From positions 3,286,001 through 3,350,000 of the forward strand of contig NZ_CP088923.1 in assembly GCF_021545845.1 (NCBI RefSeq): a DNA stretch of 64,000 nt, given 5' to 3'. Below the pieces are notes generated by a model. It saw only the letters and a list, made by a program, of their open reading frames with translations, was not told the DNA's origin and searched no databases. Below are positions 16,417 through 26,425 of this stretch, piece after piece; the first letter of the stretch is position 1; each line of letters starts with the position of its first letter. Origin of the DNA: Rhodanobacter thiooxydans (lineage in GTDB: Bacteria; Pseudomonadota; Gammaproteobacteria; Xanthomonadales; Rhodanobacteraceae). Both the position numbers and the translations under genes were made by a program.

Positions 16417-17619
16417 TCAACGCAGATAGTCGAACAACTTTGAACCCTGGATTTTCGTGAACGTCTGTTGCGCGGCCTGCAGCGCCGTGGTCTGCGCGCC
16501 GAGCTGGCTGATCGTGTCGTAGTAGTTCAGGTCCTGCACGCCGGACAGCGCGCTCTTGTACTGCAGCGTGAGGTCGTCGTTGAGTCCGCTCTGCTGGTCC
16601 AGCGCATTCATGCGCGCACCGACCATGCCGCGCGTGCGGCTGATGTTGTCGATCGCCTGGTCGAGGCTGGCGAACTGCGTGTTGATGTCGTTCTGCATCG
16701 GCGCACCGCCGCCGTTGGGCGTGCGCAGCGTCTTGATGATGTTGTCCAGCGTGGTGAACACGTCCTGCTTCGCGGAGGCGCCCAGCGAGAACTGGTCGCC
16801 CGCGGCGGGCGTGCCGCTGAAGGCCACCTGCGCACCGCGGAAGCTGACGCTGCCGCCGCGGCTGGCGTCGTAGCTGCCGCTGTCCAGTACGGTGCCGGCG
16901 CCGTCGCGCACTTCGTACGCGTCGGCGGCGGTGAACACGATGCGGTAGCTGCCGCCGTCCCACGCCGAGGGAATCGCGTTGGGATTGCTGACGCTGCTGG
17001 CGCCGGCCACCGCGCTGCCGGTGTTGGCCGCGCCGGCGCTGACCGCGAAGCTGCCGTTGCCGGTGGGAATCCCGGCGAACACCGCGCTGCCGGGGTCGCC
17101 GGTGGCCACCTGCAGGCCGGGGCCGGCGGCGACCATGCGCTGGCCGTCGTCGCCGACATAGCTCACGCCGTTCTGCGAGACGAACGGCATCGTGCCGGTG
17201 CGGTTGCCGGCGAACAGGTAATCACCCTGGCCATCCTTGCTGTTGGCCTGGCCGAGCAGTTGCTGCCGCAGCTGCACCATCTCGGCGGCGATGTCGCCCC
17301 GGGTGGCGTCGGTCTGCGAACCGTTGGCGGCCTGCAGCAGCAGCGTGCGCACGCGGCCCAGCACGTTGGTGACGTTGGACAGGGTCTGGTCTTCCAGCCC
17401 CAGCCGCGCGTTGGCGCTGGTGATGTTGCGCTGGTACTGCGCGGCGTCGGCGGTGAGATGGGTGAGGTCGAGCGCGCGCGCCGCGCCCACCGGATCGTCG
17501 GACGGCTGGTTGATGCGCTTGCCGGTGCTCAACTGGATGTTGAGGTCGGACAGCTCGCTCTGCCGGTCCATCATGCTGCCGACGGACTGCTGCTGCATCC
17601 AGCTGGTGGAGACTCGCAT
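16417..17619 (-). CDS. flgL: FlgL, hook-filament junction protein 3
   Basis: FlgL joins hook to filament together with FlgK. The 400-residue protein has the flagellin-like N-terminus 'DLNIQLSTGKRINQPSDDPV' and a C-terminal 'LNYYDTISQLGAQTTALQAA' helical end. The start is 3 nt after the flgK stop, so it is the last gene of the flg run. Confidence 0.95.
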   Translation of the reverse strand: MRVSTSWMQQQSVGSMMDRQSELSDLNIQLSTGKRINQPSDDPVGAARALDLTHLTADAAQYQRNITSANARLGLEDQTLSNVTNVLGRVRTLLLQAANGSQTDATRGDIAAEMVQLRQQLLGQANSKDGQGDYLFAGNRTGTMPFVSQNGVSYVGDDGQRMVAAGPGLQVATGDPGSAVFAGIPTGNGSFAVSAGAANTGSAVAGASSVSNPNAIPSAWDGGSYRIVFTAADAYEVRDGAGTVLDSGSYDASRGGSVSFRGAQVAFSGTPAAGDQFSLGASAKQDVFTTLDNIIKTLRTPNGGGAPMQNDINTQFASLDQAIDNISRTRGMVGARMNALDQQSGLNDDLTLQYKSALSGVQDLNYYDTISQLGAQTTALQAAQQTFTKIQGSKLFDYLR

Positions 17620-17622
17620 GGC

Positions 17623-19497
17623 TTACCCCTTCACGGCGCTGAGCAGTGCGCCGAAGATGCTGTTGGCGGTGCTGATGACCTGCGCGGAAGCCTGGTAGGC
17701 CTGCTGGTAGCGCAACAGGTTGGCGGCCTCTTCGTCCAGGTTCACGCCGGACACGCTCTGCTGCGAGCTCATCGCCTGGCTGTACACCGCGGTCTGCGTG
17801 CTCAGGTCGTCCTTGGCCAGCGCACCGGCGCTGCCGACCTGGCCGACCAGCTGGCTGTAGGCGCGGCCGGCGCTGGTGACGCCGCCGTCGAGCACGCCGA
17901 GGTTGGCCACCTTGCCCAGCATCAGCGCATTGCTGTTGTCGCCCTGCGCGTTGCTGTTGGCCTGCACGCTGAAACGGTTGCCGGCCTGCGGCGCGCCACC
18001 GAGCTGCATGCTCCAGCCGTTGTGGACGATAGTCTGGCCGGGAGCAAACACCTGCGCCGGGCCACCGTCGATGCTGTAGCTGGTGGCCGAGGCGAACACG
18101 ACGGAGCTGCTGCTGAACAGGTTGGGATCGCTGCCGTTGCTGACACTGACGGTGGGCGATGCTGTGCCGGTATTGCCGGCCGCCGCCGCGACCTTGAGCG
18201 GCGCCGCGGCCGCAACCTTGTCGGGGTCGTCGATCGCCACCGAAAAACTCGCAGCGGCGTTGCGGCTGGGCTGCACGCGGAAACTGTCGCCGGCGCTGGC
18301 GCTGCCGCCCACCACCAGGCTCAGCCCGGCGGCGGTGAACGGGGCGGCGTTGGTGCCACTGCCGGCCAGCGCGACACTATTGCCGCTGGTGTCGCGCATG
18401 CTCCAGCTGCTGCCGTTGTAGCTCAGCACGTAATCCTTGCCGGTCAGCGCGCCGATGTCGCCAATGCCGGCACTCAGCGTGCCGCTGCCGCTGTTGGTGG
18501 CGGCTGCCTGCACAGCCGGGCCGGCCACGTCGAAAAAGCTGCCGCCGAGCTTGCCGCGCAGGTCCATGCCCTGCGCGTGCTGCGCGTTGAACGCGCTGGC
18601 CAGCGCCTGCGCGCTGCGACCCAGCTGGTTCTGCGCGGGATCGAGCACGTTGCCGCGGAAATCCAGCAGCGCGCCCAGCGTGCCACCGCCGATGCGCCCG
18701 CTCAGCACCGCACCGGACGCCGCGCCCACCACTTCCAGCCGGGTGGCGTCGTACGCGTTGGGCGCGGTGCCCAATGCATGCGCCTCGGTGCCGGTGACCA
18801 ACGCCTGGCCATTGCCCACGAACACGCTGATGGTGTTGTCGTTCTGCGGCACCACGCTGATGCCGACCTGGCCAGCCAGCTTCTTCACCAGTGCATCGCG
18901 CTGGTCGAGCAGGTCGGCCGGCGGCGTACCGTCGGTAGCCTGCGAGGAGCGGATCAGCCCATTCAACTTGGCGATCGACCGGCTGTCGCTGTTGATCGCA
19001 TCGACGGCTTCGCCGATCTGCTGCTGCACCTGGCCGGAGAGCTGGTTGAACTGGCCGGACAGCGCGCGGAACGTGCTGGCCAGCCCGCCCGCGCGGGCCA
19101 GCAGCACCTGCCGCGAGGCGGCGTCCGACGGCGCGTTGGCCATGTCCTGCACGGCGCCGAAGAAGCTGTCCAGCGAGGTCTGCAGGTTGCTGCTGCCGGA
19201 AAGCTGGTCGTTGAGCTGACCAGTGAGGCTGGCCATGCTGCCGGCGCGGCCCTGCGCCGAGGTGGCCGACCACAGCGAGCTGTTGAGGAACTGGCTGTAG
19301 GCGCGCTGCACCGCCACGGTATTGACGCCGGTGCCGACGTAGTAATTGGCCTGCCCCTCGGGCAGCCTGGCACTGAACGACACCTGCTGGCGGCTGTAGC
19401 CGTCGGTGTTCGCGTTGGCCACGTTGTGGCTCACCGTACCGAGCCCGATCTGCGCGGCGAGCAGCCCGGACACGCCGGTCGAAAGCATGTCAACCAT
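17623..19497 (-). CDS. flgK: FlgK, hook-associated protein 1
   Basis: FlgK is the first hook-filament junction protein. The 624 residues begin with the rod/hook family signature 'GLLAAQIGLGTVSHNVANAN' and 'TDGYSRQQV'. They end with 'LLRYQQAYQASAQVISTANS', as typical for axial proteins that polymerise through terminal helices. It follows flgJ with a 75-nt gap in which no promoter was recognised. Confidence 0.96.
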   Translation of the reverse strand: MVDMLSTGVSGLLAAQIGLGTVSHNVANANTDGYSRQQVSFSARLPEGQANYYVGTGVNTVAVQRAYSQFLNSSLWSATSAQGRAGSMASLTGQLNDQLSGSSNLQTSLDSFFGAVQDMANAPSDAASRQVLLARAGGLASTFRALSGQFNQLSGQVQQQIGEAVDAINSDSRSIAKLNGLIRSSQATDGTPPADLLDQRDALVKKLAGQVGISVVPQNDNTISVFVGNGQALVTGTEAHALGTAPNAYDATRLEVVGAASGAVLSGRIGGGTLGALLDFRGNVLDPAQNQLGRSAQALASAFNAQHAQGMDLRGKLGGSFFDVAGPAVQAAATNSGSGTLSAGIGDIGALTGKDYVLSYNGSSWSMRDTSGNSVALAGSGTNAAPFTAAGLSLVVGGSASAGDSFRVQPSRNAAASFSVAIDDPDKVAAAAPLKVAAAAGNTGTASPTVSVSNGSDPNLFSSSSVVFASATSYSIDGGPAQVFAPGQTIVHNGWSMQLGGAPQAGNRFSVQANSNAQGDNSNALMLGKVANLGVLDGGVTSAGRAYSQLVGQVGSAGALAKDDLSTQTAVYSQAMSSQQSVSGVNLDEEAANLLRYQQAYQASAQVISTANSIFGALLSAVKG

Positions 19498-19572
19498 GGT
19501 GGTCCATCCTCGACAACTGGGGCGCCGCCGGAAGGACGCGGCATGTGGTCACGGTAACGGCCGGGCGCGTGT

Positions 19573-20628
19573 TCACTTGAATTCGCCCGGCCGCCGCAGC
19601 GCCGCCAGCGCCTCGCGCATCTGCGGGCTGTTGGCGATCGCGGTGATCTTGGCCGCGTACGACGGATCGGTCGCGTAGCCGCCGCGCACCAGCGCCCGCG
19701 CAAAGCCGGCCACGTTCTCGCCCTGGCCCAACGCCTGCGCATAGCGCGGGCTGTCGACCAGCAAGCGCGCGTAGTCGGCGAACGCATCCGCCGGCGAGTC
19801 GTAGGCGCGGAACGCATCGTGCCGGCGCACCGCCACGCCGTTCTCGTACTCCAGCGTGGGTACGCTGACCTTGTCGCCGCTCCAGTTGCCGCCGGCCTTG
19901 ATGCCGAACAGGTTGAAACTGCTGCTGCCGTCGCGGTGGCTGGGCAGGTGCTTGCCCCAGCCGGTTTCCAGCGCCGCCTGCGCCAGCAGCGCGCGCACCG
20001 ACACGCCCAGCTGCTTCGCCGCCACTTCGGCGTGCGGTGCCAGCGTGCGGACGAAGCCCACCGGGTCGCCGCCCGGCAGCAGTTCCGCCGCGGCGCCCGC
20101 CGCATCGAGCGCACCCTGCGCCATGCGGTCGAGCGTCTGGCTCCACGCCGAACCGGCGTCGGCCGTCGACGGCATGGCCATGATGCCGGCCGTTGCGTCG
20201 CTCGCATCGTCGCCGGCGCCCAGTTGCAGCAGCGCGCGCACGTCGGCATTGGGCACACCGGCGACGGGCGTCGGCAGCGTGCCGTGGGCGTCGGCGGCGG
20301 CAGCCGGCTTGCCGCCAAGCTGGCGCACCAGCATCTTCGCGATGCCCAGACCGTTGTTGCCGTTGGCCAGGCTCAACGCGAGCTGGTGGTCGAACATCTC
20401 GCGGTACGAGTCGACCTGTTCGCTGCCGGCCAAGTCGCTGCCCATGCTGGCGTTCGCGTCGCGCATCGACTTCAGCATCATCTGGGTGAAGATCGCCTCG
20501 AACTGCCTGGCCACCGCCGGCAGCGCACTCTTGCCCTCGTCGCTGCGCGCCTGCGCGCGCAGCTGCTGGAAGCCGGACAGTTCGGTCCAGGTGTCGAGTG
20601 CGGGCGCGTTGCTGGTGATGGGCGTCAT
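19573..20628 (-). CDS. flgJ: FlgJ, rod-capping peptidoglycan hydrolase
   Basis: FlgJ caps the growing rod and cuts the peptidoglycan so that it can cross the cell wall. The 351 residues hold both expected parts. The N-terminal rod-binding domain is at about 30 to 115 ('QFEAIFTQMMLKSMRDANAS'). The C-terminal glucosaminidase domain is at about 195 to 345, with the catalytic-Glu context 'LLAQAALETGWGKHL'. The ATG at 20628 lies 14 nt after flgI; the longer open frame extending into flgI is a shadow. Confidence 0.95.
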   Translation of the reverse strand: MTPITSNAPALDTWTELSGFQQLRAQARSDEGKSALPAVARQFEAIFTQMMLKSMRDANASMGSDLAGSEQVDSYREMFDHQLALSLANGNNGLGIAKMLVRQLGGKPAAAADAHGTLPTPVAGVPNADVRALLQLGAGDDASDATAGIMAMPSTADAGSAWSQTLDRMAQGALDAAGAAAELLPGGDPVGFVRTLAPHAEVAAKQLGVSVRALLAQAALETGWGKHLPSHRDGSSSFNLFGIKAGGNWSGDKVSVPTLEYENGVAVRRHDAFRAYDSPADAFADYARLLVDSPRYAQALGQGENVAGFARALVRGGYATDPSYAAKITAIANSPQMREALAALRRPGEFK

Positions 20629-20642
20629 GATTGCGGGCCGGC

Positions 20643-21734
20643 TCAGATCACCACCAGGTCGGCATGCAGCGCGCCGGCCTGCTTCAATGCCTGCAGGATC
20701 GAGATCAGGTCGCTCGGCGTGGCGCCGACCTGGTTCACCGCGCGCACGATGGTGTCCAGGCTCACGCCGGGGCCGAACTTGAACATGTGCGCGCCCTCCT
20801 CGCTGACCTGCACGCTGCTGCTGGGCACGATCGCGGTTTGTCCGCCACGGCTGAACGGCGCCGGCTGGCTGACCTGCGCCTGCTCGCTGATGGTGACCTG
20901 GATCGCGCCGTGCGCCACCGCGGCGGCGCTGACCCGCACGTCCGAACCGATCACCACGGTGCCGGTACGCGAGTTCACTACGATCCGCGCCGGCGCGTCG
21001 CCCGGCTGCACGTCGAGGTTCTGGATCACGCCCAGCCACGCCACTTTCTGCGCCGGGTCCTGCGGCCCGCGCACGCTGACCGAGCCGCCGTCGAGCGGCT
21101 GCGCGGTGCCGGCACCGTAGGCCCGGTTGATCGCCGTGGCGATGCGCGTGGCGGTGGTGAAGTCGGCGGTGTTGAGGTTCAGCATCAGGTCGCCGCCACC
21201 GCTGAACGACGAGGGCACCGTGCGTTCCACCGAGGCGCCGTTGGGGATGCGCCCGCTGGCGGAGATATTCACCTGCACGCTGGAGCCGCTCTTGCCCTGC
21301 GCGCTGATGCCGCCAACCACCACGCTGCCCTGCGCCACCGCGTAGACGTTGCCGTCCGCGCCGCGCAGCGGCGCCATCAGCAGTTGGCCGCCGCGGATGC
21401 TCTTGGCGTTGCCGATCGAGGCGACGGTGACGTCGATGGTCTGGCCGGGCTTGGCGAACGGCGGCAGATCCGCCGTCACCATCACCGCGGCCGCGTTCTT
21501 CAGCTGCGGCCGCGCGCTGGCCGGCACGGTGATGCCGAACTGCTGCAGCATGTTCTCCAGGCTCTGGGTGGTGAACGGCGCCTGCGTGGTCTGGTCACCC
21601 GAGCCGTCCAGGCCCACCACCAGCCCGTAGCCGATCAGCTGGTTGCTGCGCACGCCGGCGACCTGCACCAGGTCGCGGACCTTGTCGGCGCGGGCGGGGC
21701 CAACAAACCCCAGCAGGAACACCAGAGCGGCCAT
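20643..21734 (-). CDS. flgI: FlgI, periplasmic P-ring protein
   Basis: FlgI forms the P-ring bushing in the peptidoglycan layer. It has 363 residues: an N-terminal signal peptide ending before [20 protein letters not shown], then conserved '[15 protein letters not shown]' and a C-terminal '[16 protein letters not shown]'. The ATG at 21734 is used because the frame upstream is translated repeat sequence. The signal peptide then lacks the usual early positive charges. A G-rich Shine-Dalgarno just upstream (GGGAGGGG) is itself contributed by the repeat at 21738-21905. Confidence 0.93.
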   Translation of the reverse strand: MAALVFLLGFVGPARADKVRDLVQVAGVRSNQLIGYGLVVGLDGSGDQTTQAPFTTQSLENMLQQFGITVPASARPQLKNAAAVMVTADLPPFAKPGQTIDVTVASIGNAKSIRGGQLLMAPLRGADGNVYAVAQGSVVVGGISAQGKSGSSVQVNISASGRIPNGASVERTVPSSFSGGGDLMLNLNTADFTTATRIATAINRAYGAGTAQPLDGGSVSVRGPQDPAQKVAWLGVIQNLDVQPGDAPARIVVNSRTGTVVIGSDVRVSAAAVAHGAIQVTISEQAQVSQPAPFSRGGQTAIVPSSSVQVSEEGAHMFKFGPGVSLDTIVRAVNQVGATPSDLISILQALKQAGALHADLVVI

Positions 21735-21737
21735 GAT

Positions 21738-21905
21738 CAGGCCCCTCCCCCTGCATGCAGGGGGAGGTTGGGAGGGGGTAAAGCTTTTGACGTCAAGATC
21801 AAAAGCACCCCACCCCAACCCTCCCCTGCGAGCAGGGGAGGGAGCGGAGGCGGGCGGCGCGAGGACCATGCCCCTTCCTTCGCAAGCAGGGGAGGGAGCA
21901 GAAGC
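21738..21905. repeat. Three CTCCCCTGC/GCAGGGGAGG hairpin repeats between flgH and flgI
   Basis: Three related palindromic units lie at about 21741-21777, 21822-21857 and 21871-21903. Each carries CTGC-NN-GCAG flanked by C-rich and G-rich arms. They fill the 197-nt gap between the flgH stop and flgI start. This C/G-rich dispersed family is common between genes in many proteobacteria. The unit nearest flgI supplies its ribosome-binding site. Confidence 0.75.
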
Positions 21906-21931
21906 GTGTGATGTGGTGTTCATAGCACTCA

Positions 21932-22621
21932 TCAGAACGGCATCCACTTCGAATTGAAGAAGCGCGACAGCCAGCCGCGCGTATTCGCGTCGGCCAGCGT
22001 GCCGCGGCCGGTGTAGCTGATCCGCGCGTCGGCGACGCGGGTGGACGGCACCACGTTGTCCTGGCCGATGTCCTGCGGGCGCACGATGCCGGAGATGCGC
22101 ACCAGCTCCTGGCCCTGGTTGATGGTCAACCACTTCTCGCCGCGCACCAGCAGGTTGCCGTTGGTCAGGCGCTGCGCCACGGTGACCGTGATCTGCCCGA
22201 CCAGCTGGTTGCTCTGCGTGCTGGAGCCGGCGCCGTCGAAGCTGCGCTCGCCGTCCAGCCCGATGTTCGCCGCGTTGCCGCCGATCGACAGGTTCTGGCC
22301 AAGCACGGTAGGCGAGGCGATCTTGGCCTTGTCGGTCTTGCTGGTGCTGGTGCTGGCCTTCTTGCTGGCCTGGGTGCTTTCCACCAGCGCCACGGTGAGG
22401 ATGTCGCCCACGCGGTGCGCGCGCGGGTCGGCGAACAGCTCCATGTTCTGCTGGTCGTGATAGATCGAGCCGTTGGCCTGCTCCGCCGCGATCTGCGGCG
22501 CGGGCGGCGGCGTCGGCGCCCACTCGGTATCGTCGCGCGCGTACGGGCCGCTGGCGCAGCCGGCCAGCAGGGCCAGCGCGCAGAGCACGAGGGAGCCGCG
22601 GAGCACACCCGACACCGTCAT
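21932..22621 (-). CDS. flgH: FlgH, outer-membrane L-ring lipoprotein
   Basis: FlgH forms the L-ring bushing in the outer membrane. It has 229 residues, with a lipoprotein signal ending LLAGC (lipidated Cys about residue 22). The conserved FlgH core follows: '[20 protein letters not shown]' and '[20 protein letters not shown]'. The best start, ATG at 22621, lies inside a GGGAATGAC arm of a dispersed repeat, so the repeat provides the initiation codon; a GTG two codons later is the alternative. The longer open frame upstream is shadow. Confidence 0.92.
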   Translation of the reverse strand: MTVSGVLRGSLVLCALALLAGCASGPYARDDTEWAPTPPPAPQIAAEQANGSIYHDQQNMELFADPRAHRVGDILTVALVESTQASKKASTSTSKTDKAKIASPTVLGQNLSIGGNAANIGLDGERSFDGAGSSTQSNQLVGQITVTVAQRLTNGNLLVRGEKWLTINQGQELVRISGIVRPQDIGQDNVVPSTRVADARISYTGRGTLADANTRGWLSRFFNSKWMPF

Positions 22622-22692
22622 TCCCGCGAAAGCGGGATTCCATCGCGGCTTTGCGGAACAGCAACATGGATTCCCGCTTTCGCGGGAATGAC
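22617..22692. repeat. Inverted ATTCCCGCGAAAGCGGGA repeat pair at the flgH start
   Basis: Arms at 22617-22642 and 22667-22692 are inverted copies of GTCATTCCCGCGAAAGCGGG with flanking TCCA. The same element pair recurs at 24376-24454 and, in variant form, at 35090-35172. The pattern ATTCCC-N8-GGGAAT resembles the dRS3-type repeats of Neisseria. The left arm overlaps the flgH start codon. Confidence 0.85.
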
Positions 22693-22758
22693 GAGGGGAA
22701 AAGAGGTTGTTCGGGACTCCCGAGAGGGAGGAAGGACGGGCAGGCATCACGGCGCGCC

Positions 22759-23544
22759 TCAGGTCTTGTTGGTGAGGAACTGCAGCATCGAGTCGGCCGC
22801 CGATACCGCCTTGGAGTTCATCTCGTAGGTGCGCTGGGTCTCGATCATGTCGACCATCTGCTCCACCACGTTGACGTTGGAGGACTCCAGCGCGCCCTGC
22901 GCCAGCGTGCCCAGACCGTTCAGGCCCGGCTGGCCGATCTGCGGCGAGCCGCTGGAGGCGGTTTCCAGGTAGAGGTTGTCGCCGTTCGGCTGCAGGCCGG
23001 CCGAGTTGATGAAGTCGGCCAGCTGCACCGTGCCGATCTGCTGCGTCGCGGCCTGGCCCGGCACGCTCACGCTGATGGTGCCGTCGCTGCCGATGGTGAT
23101 GCTCTGCGCGTTGGCCGGCACGCTGATGGCCGGGTCGAGCGCGTAGCCGTTGGCGGTGACGATCTGGCCGTTCTGATCCATGTGCAGCGAGCCGTCGCGG
23201 GTGTAGGCGATGCTGCCGTCGGGCATGGTCACCTGCAGGAAGCCGCGCCCCTGCACGGCCAGGTCCAGCGAGTTGCCGGTCTGCTCGATGTTGCCCTGGG
23301 TGAACAGCTTCTCGCTGCCGGCCACGCGCACGCCGGTGCCCAGCATCAGGCCGGACGGCGCCTGGGTCTGCTCGGTGGTCTGGCCACCGGGCTGGCGCAG
23401 GTTCTGGTAGACCAGATCCTGGAACGAGGCGCGCGCGCTCTTGTAGCCGGTGGTGTTGGCGTTGGCGAGGTTGTTCGAGATCACGTCCATGCGCGTCTGC
23501 TGCGCGTCGAGGCCGGTCTTGGCTACCCACAGGGATGAGAACAT
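22759..23544 (-). CDS. flgG: FlgG, distal rod protein
   Basis: FlgG polymerises into the distal rod. The 261 residues start [20 protein letters not shown], continue '[20 protein letters not shown]', and end '[20 protein letters not shown]', the hallmark of this rod/hook family. Length is the usual 260 to 262. It lies 49 nt after flgF. Confidence 0.97.
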   Translation of the reverse strand: MFSSLWVAKTGLDAQQTRMDVISNNLANANTTGYKSARASFQDLVYQNLRQPGGQTTEQTQAPSGLMLGTGVRVAGSEKLFTQGNIEQTGNSLDLAVQGRGFLQVTMPDGSIAYTRDGSLHMDQNGQIVTANGYALDPAISVPANAQSITIGSDGTISVSVPGQAATQQIGTVQLADFINSAGLQPNGDNLYLETASSGSPQIGQPGLNGLGTLAQGALESSNVNVVEQMVDMIETQRTYEMNSKAVSAADSMLQFLTNKT

Positions 23545-23593
23545 GTCGATGGACTCCGAATGGATGTCTGGATGTCTGTTTGAACGATGGGGA

Positions 23594-24334
23594 TCAGGTC
23601 ATCTGCAGCAGGCGCGAGGCCGACTGCGCGTTTTCGTCGGCGCTGCGGACGGCGCGGATCTGCAACTCGTACTGGCGCGACAGCTGAATCATCTGCACCA
23701 GCGTCTGCGCCGGGTTGACGTTGCTGGACTCGAGCACGCCGGACTTCAGGGTGACCGCGGGATCGGTGTCCGCCGTGGCGCCGCCGGCCAGGTGCATCAG
23801 CCCGTCGCTGCCTAGCGCGAGCTGGTCGGCGGCTGGGTTGACCAGCTTGATGCGGCCGACCGCGGCGATCGTTTCCGGCCCCTGTCCCATCGGCACCACC
23901 GACACGGTGCCGTCGGCGCCGATGTTCACCTGCGCGCTCTGCGGCACGCTGATCGGACCGCCGTCGCCCAGCACCAGGTTGCCGCGGGCATCGGTGAGCA
24001 GGCCATCGGGAGTCAGCCGCAACTCGCCGGCACGGGTATAGCCTTCGCTGCCGTCGACACCCTGCACCGCGATCCAGCCCGCGCCCTGCACGGCCACGTC
24101 CAGCTCGCGGCCGGTCTCGATCTGGCCGCCCTCGCGCAGGTCCACGCCCAGTCCCTGCGCCACGCCGTTGATCCGCGTGGGCATGCCGGGGCCCTGCACC
24201 GCCAGCGGCTGGAACGCCGACAGTTGCGCCTTGAAGCCGACCGTGTCGGCGTTGGCCAGGTTGTGCGCCACCTCCGACTGCCCGCGCATCATCTGCGTGG
24301 CGCCAGTCATGGCTACATAAAGCGAACGATCCAT
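23594..24334 (-). CDS. flgF: FlgF, proximal rod protein
   Basis: FlgF is a proximal rod subunit. The 246-residue protein starts [20 protein letters not shown], shows '[20 protein letters not shown]', and ends with '[20 protein letters not shown]'. A 158-nt gap with a repeat pair separates it from flgE upstream; no separate promoter was recognised there. Confidence 0.96.
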   Translation of the reverse strand: MDRSLYVAMTGATQMMRGQSEVAHNLANADTVGFKAQLSAFQPLAVQGPGMPTRINGVAQGLGVDLREGGQIETGRELDVAVQGAGWIAVQGVDGSEGYTRAGELRLTPDGLLTDARGNLVLGDGGPISVPQSAQVNIGADGTVSVVPMGQGPETIAAVGRIKLVNPAADQLALGSDGLMHLAGGATADTDPAVTLKSGVLESSNVNPAQTLVQMIQLSRQYELQIRAVRSADENAQSASRLLQMT

Positions 24335-24375
24335 GGATTGCCTCGGTTCTTCGCGAGTTGCGACCCCTTCCGGAC

Positions 24376-24454
24376 GTCATTCCCGCGAAAGCGGGAATCC
24401 ATCCTGACCTTGGCTTCCCCGGCCGAATTGGATTCCCGCTTTCGCGGGAATGAC
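24376..24454. repeat. Inverted ATTCCCGCGAAAGCGGGAAT repeat pair between flgE and flgF
   Basis: A second copy of the element at 22617-22692: arms 24376-24402 and 24429-24454 in opposite orientation. It fills most of the flgE-flgF gap and can form a hairpin in the operon transcript. Confidence 0.85.
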
Positions 24455-24492
24455 GCCGAGGAAACGCGGGTGCGGCGGGTGGCAGCGAGCCT

Positions 24493-25716
24493 TTAGTTAC
24501 GAATATTGATGATGGTCTGCGTGAGCTGGTTGTCGGTGGAGATCACCTGCGCATTGGCCTGGTAGTTGCGCTGCGCCTTGATCATGTTGACCAGCTGCGC
24601 GGTGAGGTCGGCGGTGTTGGAGGCCTCCAGCGCGCCGGCCTGCACGCTGCCGAAGGTGCCGCCGCCGGCAGCGCCCATCACCGGCGTGCCGGAGTCGTAG
24701 GAGGCGGCCCAATTGGTGTTGTCCAGCTGGCGCAGGCCCTGCTCGTTGGAGAACTGCGCCAGTGCCAGCTGGCCCAGCGCGGAGGTCTGGCCGTTGGAAT
24801 ATTTGGCCTGCACCACGCCCTCGCGCGACACGTCGATGCTGGAAAGGATGCCGGTGGGGTAGCCGTTCTGGTTGATCGCGCTGGCCGCGTAGGCGTTGCC
24901 GAACTGGGTGGCCTTGCTCATGTCCAGGGTGAGCTGCATCGGGTTGGCGCCGGGGCTGACCGACACCGCCGGGAAATTCAGCATGCCGTTCGCCGGCTTC
25001 ACCAGCGCGCCGCTGCTGTTGAAGGTGAGCTGCTGCGAGGCGCCGGTGGAGCCGCCATCGATGTACAGGCTGGCGTTCCACACGTTGGCCGCCGGGTCCT
25101 TGACGAAGTACACCACGCCGCTGTGGGTGGCGCCGAGCGAGTCATAGGCGGTGAACGGCGTGGCCTGGTTGTAGCTCGACGGATCGGTGAGCGGTTTGAA
25201 CGGGGTCGCCGGCGGTGTGGCGTCCGACGGCAGGTTCAGCGACATCTGCACGGTGCCGGTGGCCTTGGCCGCGTTCTGCGCGGTGAACAGCTGCAGGTCG
25301 GTCAGCGTGCTGGTATCGAACGTGCCGCCGGCCACCGGCGGGAACACCTGCAGGCGCTGGCCGCTGGCGTTCATCACGTAGCCGTTCTGGTCCTTCTGGA
25401 ACGCGCCGGCACGGGTATAGGAATAGCCCTTGCCGTCGTGCACGGTGAAGAAGCCGTTGCCGCTGATGGCGAAGTCCAGGCTGTTGTTGGTGGTCTCGAC
25501 ACTGCCTGCGGTGAACTGCTGCGCCACGTTGGTCAGCCGCACACCGCTGCCGGTCTGGCTGGAGCTGAGGTTGGGGCCGGCGGCGTTGAACAGCTCGGCG
25601 AACTGCGTGCGCGAGCCCTTGAAGCCGGTGGTGGCAGTGTTGGCGATGTTGTTGGCGGTAACCTCCAGATCCTTTGAGGCCGCGTTGAGACCGCTCAAGG
25701 CAATGTTGAAAGGCAT
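24493..25716 (-). CDS. flgE: FlgE, flagellar hook protein
   Basis: FlgE builds the hook. It has 407 residues. The N-terminus is MPFNIALSGLNAASKDLEVT with 'ANNIANTATTGFKGSRTQFA'. The middle shows the hook basal-body D2 region, and the C-terminus is 'QLVNMIKAQRNYQANAQVIS'. It is preceded by flgD with a 36-nt gap. Length is normal for Xanthomonadales FlgE. Confidence 0.97.
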   Translation of the reverse strand: MPFNIALSGLNAASKDLEVTANNIANTATTGFKGSRTQFAELFNAAGPNLSSSQTGSGVRLTNVAQQFTAGSVETTNNSLDFAISGNGFFTVHDGKGYSYTRAGAFQKDQNGYVMNASGQRLQVFPPVAGGTFDTSTLTDLQLFTAQNAAKATGTVQMSLNLPSDATPPATPFKPLTDPSSYNQATPFTAYDSLGATHSGVVYFVKDPAANVWNASLYIDGGSTGASQQLTFNSSGALVKPANGMLNFPAVSVSPGANPMQLTLDMSKATQFGNAYAASAINQNGYPTGILSSIDVSREGVVQAKYSNGQTSALGQLALAQFSNEQGLRQLDNTNWAASYDSGTPVMGAAGGGTFGSVQAGALEASNTADLTAQLVNMIKAQRNYQANAQVISTDNQLTQTIINIRN

Positions 25717-25752
25717 CGGATAATTCCTCTGTATTGAAGCCCCGCGGGGCCG

Positions 25753-26400
25753 TCAGTTGATCTGCGCAACCTGGCTCAGCAGGGCACCGCCAAAACCGTC
25801 CACATCCAGATAGACACCGTCGCTGCCGGTCATGCCCACGCCGGTGACCTTGCCGCTGGCGTAGGTGGCCACGGCGGTGTTGCCGGCCTGCGCCGCGAGG
25901 CCGTAGGTTCCCGCCGGCAACGCCCGGCCATCGTCGCCCATGCCGTCCCAGTGGAAACGCGCCAGCCCCGCCGGCGGCGTGCCCAGGCTGATCGTGCGCA
26001 GCACGTTGCCCTGCGTGTCGTTGATCTTCACCAGTACCTGACCGCGACCGTCGGGCACGTTCACCGCGCCGTCTATACCGCCGTCGCGCAGCGTGCCGGC
26101 CGCGGACGGCACCACCACATTGCGCCCCACCATGCCGCTGGCCTGCAGGATCTGGTTGCCCTGCATCGATTTGCTCAGGTCGTCGAACGATGTCTGCAGC
26201 GCCTGCGTCGCCGAGACCTGGCTGATCTGCGCCAGCTGGCTGACCATCTGCGACGAATCCGTCGGCTTGGTCGGATCCTGGTTGCGCATCTGCTGCGTCA
26301 GCAGGCTCAGGAAGTCAGCCTGGCTGAGGGTCTTGTCCTTGCCCGCGCGGACCGCCTGGCCGGCGCTGGCGCCCACGTTCGAAACATTCATGCCGCTCAT
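25753..26400 (-). CDS. flgD: FlgD, hook-capping scaffold protein
   Basis: FlgD is the temporary cap required for hook polymerisation. The 215 residues contain the N-terminal FlgD region 'QADFLSLLTQQMRNQDPTKP' with 'SSQMVSQLAQISQVSATQAL', then a FlgD Ig-like/Tudor part. The ATG at 26400 has GAGG 8 nt upstream and is preferred over a start 12 codons earlier that would run into flgC. Confidence 0.94.
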   Translation of the reverse strand: MSGMNVSNVGASAGQAVRAGKDKTLSQADFLSLLTQQMRNQDPTKPTDSSQMVSQLAQISQVSATQALQTSFDDLSKSMQGNQILQASGMVGRNVVVPSAAGTLRDGGIDGAVNVPDGRGQVLVKINDTQGNVLRTISLGTPPAGLARFHWDGMGDDGRALPAGTYGLAAQAGNTAVATYASGKVTGVGMTGSDGVYLDVDGFGGALLSQVAQIN

Positions 26401-26425
26401 GCCGTGTGCCTCATCGGTAGCTGCC

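Noticed and set aside
12689..16963. A 1,424-codon open frame on the minus strand
   Set aside because: It is an out-of-frame shadow of fliC, fliD and fliS in high-GC DNA; only its last 92 codons (12689-12967) are a real gene, the fliT-like one.
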